DNA of 12,228 nucleotides from Cryomorphaceae bacterium. Its GTDB lineage: Bacteria > Bacteroidota > Bacteroidia > Flavobacteriales > Schleiferiaceae. The DNA lies in contig DMDX01000162.1 of NCBI GenBank assembly GCA_003451355.1, positions 12,301 to 24,528 of the forward strand. Reading direction: 5' to 3'. The notes under the pieces were generated by a model that was given only the letters and a program-made list of their open reading frames with translations, did no database searches and was not told the DNA's origin. This document shows positions 6,229 to 12,228 of this stretch, piece by piece. The position numbers and the translations under genes were made by a program. Within the stretch, counting starts at the first letter, position 1. Every line of letters begins with the position of its first letter.

Positions 6229-7905
6229 TTAAAACTTGTAAACCAGGCCCAAATTTGCGCGAATTCCCTGAACGGGGTAGCCCATCCACCATTCGGCGCG
6301 TTGGTTGAGCAGGTTGTCAATGCGAATCACCGCGTCGAGTTGGCTGTTGTAGCGGTACTGGGCTCCGAGTCGAACGTCAACAAACGCCGGGAGGTCGTAC
6401 TCCATCATCAGTCCGCTTAACGTGGTGCGAGCGCCGCGAAGTACCATGGCTCCATCAAGGCGGATTTTGTCGCCAAAGTTGGCACGCGCCTGGGCGCCCA
6501 ACTCGTACTTAGGCAGGTGGTAAACTGCCTTTCCGCCCTCGTCCTGAACGGCAAAGCGCAGTACCCCGTGAAGGCGCACGTCCCAAATCTGCTTGAACTG
6601 AAAGGTCAATTCCCCAGTGGGCTCAAGCGACGTCACCTTGACGTACTGCATGCCGACGCGTCCACTATCATTCAATATTCCGAAATCTACGTCGGGGCGC
6701 ACAACCATCGGGTAGTTGTCCCAGGTCATGAATCGACCCCCAAAGCGGTAGCCGATGATGCGGCTCCAGCGGCCGGTGGCCCCACCGTAAATGCTGCTGC
6801 TGCGAATGGCCTCATAGGTCGCGGATTCGGATAAAAACGGAACCGCGTCGACGCGGGCGCGCATTCCTCCGTTGTCCACGTAGCCTTCCATTCCGCCGTA
6901 GAGGTACAGCACATCGCGCACCAACGGAACCTCAACGTGCACCACCGGCGGGAAGTACGGAAGCGTCTTTTGGCCCGGTCCACCGGTCGCGATAATGTTG
7001 AGGCCGAAGCGGAACCGCACTCCTTTAATACTGTCAGAGAGCGACGGGCTGAACTGTAGGGCCCACGCCGCACTCGACGTGTCGGGACGGGCGGAACCCT
7101 GAAGCTGGTTGAACGAAGCATTGAACGGTAGGTTCAGCACCAAGTTTTGCACGGGCAGCGCGGACTCGAGCTGCATGCGTCCCCCGGTCTCAAACTGGCG
7201 GCCACCCTGGTCAATCCAGTGGTGCCCAGAGAGCGCAATGGAACGAAACATTTGCGTACGGCGGTAGCGCGTGGCTTGGTAGCGGGCGCCGGCGGTGTAG
7301 GTCTGGATTCCGCGGCCGGGAGCGGCATTTGCGGTATCGGCATCGTTAAAGCCAACGGCATGGCGCTGTCCGTAGTAGGGAATCCGATCCCATGCTCCAC
7401 CCCCTTCAAGGCGCAAGCGACCCCGGTTAAAGATGCGCTCGTACGAGGCGTCCACCTTGCTTTCGGACCACAGAAGGCGGTCGAAGACGACAAAGTCCTT
7501 GTCAAAGCCTCCGCGGGTGGAACGATGGCTTCCGCGCACCGACCAGTGGTTGACGGCGCTGCGTACGCTTCCAATGGCGGCCTCAGCCTCAACCGAGCCG
7601 TAGTTGCCCGCGATGAGTGACACGTAGCGCGACGGCAGGCGATCGAGTTTGGTTTTGGTGATTTTCACGGGCGGAATCAGTTCCATCACTGGATCCACCG
7701 GAACTACCGAGGGACGCACTTGAATGCGAACCGGAAGCTTTTGGACCGTCGTATCTGTCAGGCTCGGCTGGCCAGAGATCTTGACAGCCTCTGCAACTTT
7801 TGCTCGGTACTTGTCGGTCACGGACACCTCCACATCCCCTACCTGTGCGGCCGCGGCGTAGCTCGCGATCGCGAGGCCCAGCATCCACTTCATCTTATTC
7901 TGCAT
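6229..7905 (-). CDS. Plug-less outer-membrane beta-barrel protein (TonB-dependent-receptor-like)
   Basis: This is a predicted outer-membrane barrel of 558 residues from the ATG at 7905, with unknown substrate. The N-terminus (MQNKMKWMLGLAIASYAAAAQ) is a signal peptide. Residues about 22-90 form a proline-rich periplasmic segment with no recognisable TonB plug domain. From about residue 93 onward the sequence alternates polar and aromatic/hydrophobic residues as in transmembrane strands. The end resembles receptor barrels (VIRIDNLLNQRAEWWMGYPV, then YKF with terminal Phe, the usual outer-membrane assembly signal). The start overlaps the TPR gene stop by 11 bases, which suggests translational coupling; an ATG at 7893, just past that stop, is a second possibility. 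A longer in-frame extension to 8013 would run back into the TPR gene and is unlikely. From memory, similar barrels sit beside large TPR genes in other Bacteroidota and are usually annotated as TonB-dependent receptors. The absence of a plug argues against classical TonB-driven uptake. Confidence 0.8.
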   Translation of the reverse strand: MQNKMKWMLGLAIASYAAAAQVGDVEVSVTDKYRAKVAEAVKISGQPSLTDTTVQKLPVRIQVRPSVVPVDPVMELIPPVKITKTKLDRLPSRYVSLIAGNYGSVEAEAAIGSVRSAVNHWSVRGSHRSTRGGFDKDFVVFDRLLWSESKVDASYERIFNRGRLRLEGGGAWDRIPYYGQRHAVGFNDADTANAAPGRGIQTYTAGARYQATRYRRTQMFRSIALSGHHWIDQGGRQFETGGRMQLESALPVQNLVLNLPFNASFNQLQGSARPDTSSAAWALQFSPSLSDSIKGVRFRFGLNIIATGGPGQKTLPYFPPVVHVEVPLVRDVLYLYGGMEGYVDNGGMRARVDAVPFLSESATYEAIRSSSIYGGATGRWSRIIGYRFGGRFMTWDNYPMVVRPDVDFGILNDSGRVGMQYVKVTSLEPTGELTFQFKQIWDVRLHGVLRFAVQDEGGKAVYHLPKYELGAQARANFGDKIRLDGAMVLRGARTTLSGLMMEYDLPAFVDVRLGAQYRYNSQLDAVIRIDNLLNQRAEWWMGYPVQGIRANLGLVYKF

Positions 7906-10900
7906 CGTCTTCGGTCGTTGTTTGGGGTGCGTTGGATTCGAGTTGGGCGGCATTGAATTCCGCGAGAAGGGCTTGCGCCTCGCGCACGAGCTCGTCGGAT
8001 GGGTGCTCTGCAATCACAAAGTCAAGGGTGTAGCGGGCCTGGAACCCATCGTTGAGGCTTGCGTAGTTCCGCGCGAGCACGAGGAGCCCCTTGAAGCGCC
8101 ACTCTTGCTGACCGGGGTAGTTGTCGAGCAAGGCAAACACAGCTTCGCTTGAAGCGCCGTACTGCCCACGGATGCGAAGGATGCTCGCCTTGGCGTACAT
8201 CGCTTCGGCCTGAATTCCGACGGCAGCTTCAGCCACTGCGTCTTCGGCCGCTTGCTGCCAAAGACCGAGGCGTAGCGAATCCGCAGGCTGTGCACGGGAC
8301 TTGGACTCAAGGACTCGGAGCCGCACCGCAAAGGCCTCACTGCGGTCTTCAGGCGACTGGCGCACGTCTGCTACAATTCCTTCGGCGTAGGTCAACGCCA
8401 CGTCTTCAGCCCCCTCAGCAAAGTGCGCGCGCATCATGGCGCGGTTGGCCTCACTGCGCAAGCTCGCATCCTCAGCCAAGGCAAGTAGGCGCTCCGCATA
8501 ACGCTTGGTCTCGTTGCCGTCCGTGCGCTGTTCGGCGTCGCGAAGCAGCCATTTGTAGGCCGAAACCGTATTTGACCCCACGGGCTGGCGCACCACATTG
8601 CGGTAGTACGGAAGGGCGTTGGCCATCTGTCCGCTCATCCGCGCCGATTCTGCGGTTTGAAAATTTGCATCGGCAGCGAAGTATCCATCGGGGAAGCGCT
8701 TGAGGTACTTGACCAACGCATCGTAGGCCGCTTGATTTTGACCCTGGGCAAACTTGTCGTAGGCCGACATGTAGGCGACGGAATCGAGCTCACTAGCGCG
8801 GATTCCCGACGAAGGCATACCCTGCACCCACTCGAGGTAGTCGTCGATGCGGTTGGCCTCGTCGTAGACCGAACGCGCCACCGAAATCGCCTCGCGCGCC
8901 TCGGGGGTTCCGGTGTAGTCCCGAACTACCGTCTGGAATGTGGCGATTGACGCACTAAGGTCTCCGTCGTTGCGCTGGGCAAGCGCGATGTTCAAGCCCG
9001 CCCTTCGGCCCTTTTCGGTATTGGGTTTCTTGCGCTGGTAGGCGGTGAAGGCCTCGGCGGCTTCACGGTTCCGCCCCATGCGGAGCAGGGTTTGGGCGCG
9101 CTCAAATAGAGCGTCGTCGGCACGCGCAGATCCGCGCTGCTCGAGCTTGGCAAGCTGTTCGATTTTACCCGGATTGTCGCCCAATAGACCGCGGCACAGC
9201 GCCTGCTGGAAAGTGGCGTAGTCGGCATCGGCACCGCCGAGCTTCACGATGCGTCCGTAGTAGTCGCGGGCTAAAGCATGGCGACCGAGCAAAAAGTACA
9301 GGTCGGCCACACGTAGTTCGGCGTCCTCGCGGCGGCGGTCGCTCTTGGGAGCGTCCTCAAGAAACACGCGAAACGTGGCCGCAGCCTCCTCGAGGCGGTC
9401 CAGCCGGTAGAGCGCATAGGCCTTGTTGTACTGGGCCGCAGGGCGTTCGGTGAGGGTAAAACTCCCAGGGGTCTTCAAAAACAGGTCGGTTTCAGCCAGC
9501 GAATTGGGGTAGTCGCCCTGGCGGTAGGCCATTTCAGCCTTCCAAAAGTGAGCGAGCGCCTCGTATCCACGATCCAATGGATAGCTCAGTGATTGATCGA
9601 GGAGTTCCTCGGCCTTGGCCCACTGCGACGCCTGGTAGAGTTCCACCGCCCGGAAGTACGCCACCTTCTGGTAGGCTTCGCGCATGGCCATGGACCCCAT
9701 TCCGGTCTGCACGATTGCCTCGAGTGCGCGTCCGTAGTCGCGGGAAGTCAGGTACAAGTTGGCCAGGTACTCGTTGGCCTCACGTCGGTATTCGGTGCGC
9801 GGAAACTCGCGCAAAAACTGATTAAAAACTTGAATGGCGTCGCCAAACGGACTTGCGCTTCGGTACGTCAACTTGGCGTACTGGTAAGCGGCCTGCTCGC
9901 GTGTCGCGTCGTCAGCCTTGCTCTGCCACACCGAGCGAAAAGCAGTCTGGGCCTCTTCCCAACGCTCGAGGCGCGAATAACTGTCACCCAGCATCAGTCG
10001 GGACTGAAGCGCCCAATCAGCTGTACCCTCGGCAGGCAGCTGGTTAAATGCCTTGATGGCCCCTTCGTAGTCCTGTGTTTGGTAGGCACAGACGCCCATC
10101 TGGTAGGCAACTTCGGGAGACATCTTTCCGCCCTTGGCGAGGTTGAATTCAAAATAGTCTTTAGCGTCCGCGTAGCGCTTCTTGCGGAACATGCTTTGAC
10201 CAATAAGCAACGAAATCTCTGGTGCACGCTTCGCGCTCGCCTCCTTCATGAGCTTTTCGCCCAGCACGAGCAGCTCGTCGTCTTTGCCGGTGCGGGCGTA
10301 GATCTGTGCGAGGTAGTACGGAACCACCGGTCCAAACTCTTCGTGATTCTGAAGGGGCTCGAGGTTCTCGAGTGCCGTTTGGTCGGACTTCTCGAGGTAG
10401 GCAATGTGTCCGTAGTAGTACTGGGCGGTCTTGGCGACGGCTGACTTGGACTTTTTTGCCTCAGCCAACTCGGCCTTGGCTTGGTCGAATTCATTGAGCA
10501 AAAAGTGCGCGTAGCCCAACTTAAATTGGATTTCGGCGCGAAGGTTTCGCGCGAGGTCGACTCCATCGAGCATGCGCAACCAACGCTTCGCCTCTTGGTA
10601 GCGACGGCGGTTGAATGCTTGCTCTGCGGCATCAAGAATCAGGTCAATTCGGCGCGACGACGACGGGTAGGTTTGAAGAAAGGATTCCGCGAACTCCTCA
10701 GAATCACGGTGAAGCAGGCGAATCGCACAGAGTGCCTGGTAGTACATCGACTGTTCCGACCAGTCGCTCGCCACGGGCGACACTGCGCGGACTTCGGCGA
10801 AGTATTCGTAGGCGGAACTGTAGAGCGCACGATCAAAGCGCGCGCGGGCTTCCGCAAAAAGTGCTTCTGGCTGATTGCCAGTAATCGGCTGTTGGGCGTA

Positions 10901-10945
10901 CAGCGTGGCGCTCATCAGAAGCGCGGCTAGAATTCGAATCCTCAT
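7895..10945 (-). CDS. Large periplasmic TPR-repeat protein
   Basis: The protein has 1016 residues from the ATG at 10945. It starts with a signal peptide (MRIRILAALLMSATLYAQ, then QPI) and has no lipobox cysteine, so it is probably soluble in the periplasm. Almost the whole chain consists of tetratricopeptide-like helical pairs, for example FQLGYAHF-type blocks such as AEIQFKLGYAHFLLNEFDQA, VAYQMGVCAYQTQDYEGAI and RLMLGDSYSRLERWEEA. I count roughly fifteen. The spacing and style recall TolA-binding/BamD-like repeats in cell-envelope proteins, where TPRs act as protein-binding scaffolds. The tail is acidic (TTTEDDAE). It forms an operon with the barrel gene, overlapping it by 11 bases, so the two products probably work together at the outer membrane. 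It is divergent from ftsE. A TTG at 10954 is another possible start but overlaps the promoter-like box. No catalytic domain is seen and no specific function is assigned. Confidence 0.88.
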   Translation of the reverse strand: MRIRILAALLMSATLYAQQPITGNQPEALFAEARARFDRALYSSAYEYFAEVRAVSPVASDWSEQSMYYQALCAIRLLHRDSEEFAESFLQTYPSSSRRIDLILDAAEQAFNRRRYQEAKRWLRMLDGVDLARNLRAEIQFKLGYAHFLLNEFDQAKAELAEAKKSKSAVAKTAQYYYGHIAYLEKSDQTALENLEPLQNHEEFGPVVPYYLAQIYARTGKDDELLVLGEKLMKEASAKRAPEISLLIGQSMFRKKRYADAKDYFEFNLAKGGKMSPEVAYQMGVCAYQTQDYEGAIKAFNQLPAEGTADWALQSRLMLGDSYSRLERWEEAQTAFRSVWQSKADDATREQAAYQYAKLTYRSASPFGDAIQVFNQFLREFPRTEYRREANEYLANLYLTSRDYGRALEAIVQTGMGSMAMREAYQKVAYFRAVELYQASQWAKAEELLDQSLSYPLDRGYEALAHFWKAEMAYRQGDYPNSLAETDLFLKTPGSFTLTERPAAQYNKAYALYRLDRLEEAAATFRVFLEDAPKSDRRREDAELRVADLYFLLGRHALARDYYGRIVKLGGADADYATFQQALCRGLLGDNPGKIEQLAKLEQRGSARADDALFERAQTLLRMGRNREAAEAFTAYQRKKPNTEKGRRAGLNIALAQRNDGDLSASIATFQTVVRDYTGTPEAREAISVARSVYDEANRIDDYLEWVQGMPSSGIRASELDSVAYMSAYDKFAQGQNQAAYDALVKYLKRFPDGYFAADANFQTAESARMSGQMANALPYYRNVVRQPVGSNTVSAYKWLLRDAEQRTDGNETKRYAERLLALAEDASLRSEANRAMMRAHFAEGAEDVALTYAEGIVADVRQSPEDRSEAFAVRLRVLESKSRAQPADSLRLGLWQQAAEDAVAEAAVGIQAEAMYAKASILRIRGQYGASSEAVFALLDNYPGQQEWRFKGLLVLARNYASLNDGFQARYTLDFVIAEHPSDELVREAQALLAEFNAAQLESNAPQTTTEDDAE

Positions 10946-10951
10946 GTTGTT

Positions 10952-10959
10952 CAAAAGTA
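10952..10959 (-). promoter_or_regulatory. Candidate -7 promoter box for the TPR-barrel operon
   Basis: The minus strand reads TACTTTTG, an exact TAnnTTTG match, ending 6 bases before the ATG at 10945. Use of this box would give an almost leaderless mRNA. No clear -33 element is seen. It shares the 61-base divergent gap with the ftsE promoter. Confidence 0.4.
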
Positions 10960-10984
10960 CATCGTGCTTTTGGTTCGGCTCTCG

Positions 10985-10992
10985 TTACTTTG
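10985..10992 (+). promoter_or_regulatory. Weak candidate -7 promoter box for ftsE
   Basis: TTACTTTG matches TAnnTTTG at five of the six fixed positions (T instead of A at the second) and ends 14 bases before the ftsE ATG at 11007. A TTTG lies upstream at 10969-10972, but the 12-base spacing is shorter than the usual -33 distance. Confidence 0.3.
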
Positions 10993-11006
10993 CACAAACT
11001 GTGCCC

Positions 11007-11693
11007 ATGGAATCAACTGCCGTCTTATCGCTTCGAAATGCAAGCATCCTTCAGGGTGACCACCGCGTACTCAGCGACGTCAACCTCGAGGTTGCGCCTG
11101 GAGAATTCATCTACGTAATCGGCGCCACGGGCTCGGGCAAGTCTTCGCTCCTCAAAACTCTGTACGCCGACCTACCCTTGGAATCCGGCGAAGGCAGTAT
11201 TGTCGGGTACGACCTGCGCAACCTAAAAGAACGCGACATCCCCTACCTACGCCGTCAGTTGGGCATTGTATTTCAGGACTTTCAGCTCTTGATGGACCGC
11301 AGCGTGCGCGACAACCTCGACTTTGTGCTTCGCGCCACGGGCCACGAGAACCGCAGTGAGAACGACGACCGAATTGACACGGTACTTCGCCGTGTGGGTA
11401 TGCCCACCAAGGGCCACAAGATGCCGCACCAGCTGTCGGGCGGAGAACAGCAGCGTGTTTCGATTGCACGTGCCTTGCTGAACGACCCTCCCCTCATTTT
11501 GGCGGACGAGCCCACGGGAAACCTCGATCCGCACATGTCTGAAGAGCTGATGCACCTTTTGGAAGAAATTCGCGCAAGCGGCCGCAGCATTTTAATGGCA
11601 ACGCACGACTACGCACTGCTGCTCAAGTTTCCGCACACGACCTACCGCTGTGCGAACGGAACGCTCGCGACCACCGTCCAGAAGACGCTTTAA
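11007..11693 (+). CDS. ftsE: Cell division ATP-binding protein FtsE (ABC ATPase)
   Basis: This 228-residue ABC ATPase is complete. Visible motifs are Walker A GATGSGKS at 39-46, the Q-loop glutamine at 90 (GIVFQDFQLL), the signature LSGGEQQR at 143-150, Walker B LILADEPT at 163-170 and the switch histidine at 200 (MATHDYALLLKFP). The closely packed FQDFQLL, KGHKMPHQLSGGEQQR and MATHDYALLLKFP stretches are those of FtsE. With the membrane protein FtsX it normally controls cell-wall hydrolases at the division site, acting on the cytoplasmic face of the inner membrane. The ATG at 11007 is chosen because upstream in-frame sequence (to 10875) overlaps the divergent TPR gene and lacks family resemblance. 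ftsX is not adjacent here; to my knowledge it is commonly unlinked in Bacteroidota. A LolD-type exporter ATPase is the main alternative. Confidence 0.9.
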   Translation: MESTAVLSLRNASILQGDHRVLSDVNLEVAPGEFIYVIGATGSGKSSLLKTLYADLPLESGEGSIVGYDLRNLKERDIPYLRRQLGIVFQDFQLLMDRSVRDNLDFVLRATGHENRSENDDRIDTVLRRVGMPTKGHKMPHQLSGGEQQRVSIARALLNDPPLILADEPTGNLDPHMSEELMHLLEEIRASGRSILMATHDYALLLKFPHTTYRCANGTLATTVQKTL

Positions 11694-12228
11694 TTGGTGT
11701 GCGGAACCGCGAATCGGGCCGCAACTTCTCTGGCACGCGCGGCACATTCTGGGGTCCAGGGTTCTTCTTGGGCCTTACGAATGAGCGCATAGGCCTCAGG
11801 CCATGAGGTGTAGGTTCGAACGCGACCTTCTATGCCAAGTCCCTCAACCGCTTTGGCGTGGGCTACAATATGGCGTCCCTGAAGCAACGCTTGGATGAGT
11901 TTGAACTTGATTCCGAGGCTGTGCTCGGCATGCACCACGACAACTTGGGCATCCGCGTAGAGTTGGTCGAGTTCGGCGTCAGTAGGGCGATCCACGTAGT
12001 GCGGTGTCCCCAAAGGAGCGTTGTGCCCCGCAAAGCACAGCGGAGAAATGGGGGGATTTGCCGCGAGCAAACCCTTGATTGCGGCCGCATTCTCTTCGAC
12101 GCTAAACTTGCCCACCGCCAGGACTAAGGGCTGCGCTGCCGGCCCCACGGGTACCGACTGCGTAAAGGGGTGGTGTGGCGGAACCCAAACGGCCGACGAA
12201 CGTGGTCTAAGGGCATTCCACGCGTTGG
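11690..12228 (-). CDS. Glycosyltransferase (GT-B, family 4-like), C-terminal part, cut by window edge
   Basis: The frame is open from the stop at 11690 through the right edge, so this is the C-terminal ~179 residues of a longer protein, not a 152-residue protein starting at the GTG at 12148. The region upstream of that GTG continues coherently (SSAVWVPPHHPFTQSVPVG). The sequence shows the second Rossmann domain of a GT-B glycosyltransferase: LVLAVGKFSVEENAAAIKGL (a strand followed by a helix), then PLCFAGHN, AQVVVVHAEHSLGIKFKLIQ and ALLQGRHIVAH. The GIKxKLxxALxxGRHxxxx block is one I associate with a Bacteroidota group of glycosyl/mannosyltransferases. Donor, acceptor and pathway cannot be read from this fragment; envelope polysaccharide or glycolipid assembly is plausible. 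Its stop codon shares the TTAA at 11690-11693 with the ftsE stop. Confidence 0.75.
   Translation of the reverse strand, partial: NAWNALRPRSSAVWVPPHHPFTQSVPVGPAAQPLVLAVGKFSVEENAAAIKGLLAANPPISPLCFAGHNAPLGTPHYVDRPTDAELDQLYADAQVVVVHAEHSLGIKFKLIQALLQGRHIVAHAKAVEGLGIEGRVRTYTSWPEAYALIRKAQEEPWTPECAARAREVAARFAVPHTN

Noticed and set aside
7906..8013. 36-residue extension of the barrel protein into the TPR gene
   Set aside because: It would bury the signal peptide behind a Ser/Pro-rich stretch; the ATG at 7905 (or 7893) starts a normal signal peptide.
9593..10444. Long plus-strand open frame (283 codons) antisense to the TPR gene
   Set aside because: It is the mirror of a GC-rich, clearly coding TPR sequence, shows no recognisable motif, and has no promoter-like box at its start.
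10875..11006. N-terminal extension of ftsE to an earlier ATG
   Set aside because: The extra 44 residues would overlap the divergent TPR gene and its promoter region and do not resemble FtsE. The ATG at 11007 gives the normal length.
1..12228. CRISPR arrays, defence islands, prophage or transposon ends
   Set aside because: I saw no regularly spaced repeats, transposase or integrase motifs, target-site duplications or phage-type genes; the window is densely packed with ordinary chromosomal genes.

Overview
The window looks like chromosomal DNA from a moderately high-GC member of the Bacteroidota, most likely of flavobacterial type. The evidence is: a secreted protein with a C-terminal type IX secretion (T9SS) sorting domain, a SecDF N-terminus of the fused Bacteroidota kind, an LDH-like malate dehydrogenase next to gyrB, and repeated TAnnTTTG boxes (the Bacteroidota -7 promoter element) just upstream of start codons. 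Shine-Dalgarno sequences are not evident. The genus cannot be told from what is visible.

Layout. At the left edge (1-104, minus) is the first third of the first exported segment of secDF. Divergent from it, on the plus strand, is a ~885-residue FG-GAP/VCBS beta-propeller surface protein with a T9SS tail (159-2816). Its 3' end overlaps a small DCC/DUF393 thiol-oxidoreductase-like gene (2798-3226, plus). This converges on and overlaps mdh (3147-4076, minus). Upstream of mdh is gyrB (4143-6083, minus). Upstream of gyrB, after 145 bases, is a two-gene operon on the minus strand: a 1016-residue periplasmic TPR protein (7895-10945), overlapping by 11 bases a plug-less outer-membrane beta-barrel related to TonB-dependent receptors (6229-7905). 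Divergent from the TPR gene is ftsE (11007-11693, plus). A glycosyltransferase gene (11690 to the right edge, minus) converges on ftsE and runs out of the window. Coding density is very high and no gap between genes exceeds 145 bases. I saw no tRNA, rRNA, insertion sequence, CRISPR array or phage gene.

How the genes fit together. Most of the content is housekeeping or envelope function: export across the inner membrane (SecDF), a Sec- and T9SS-dependent surface protein, a division/envelope ATPase (FtsE), and a TPR plus outer-membrane barrel pair that probably forms one envelope complex of unknown role. gyrB and mdh serve DNA topology and the TCA cycle. The plus-strand pair (propeller protein and DCC protein) lies between mdh and secDF, both on the minus strand, and may be a later insertion.

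The most unusual structure is regulatory. A perfect 12-bp hairpin that forms the mdh intrinsic terminator lies inside the DCC gene and encodes that family's conserved C-terminal motif. In addition, the gyrB terminator is directly abutted by the candidate mdh promoter, so mdh transcripts would start inside the hairpin. No complete, clearly undescribed multi-gene system is evident. The TPR-barrel pair is the best candidate for unexplained biology.
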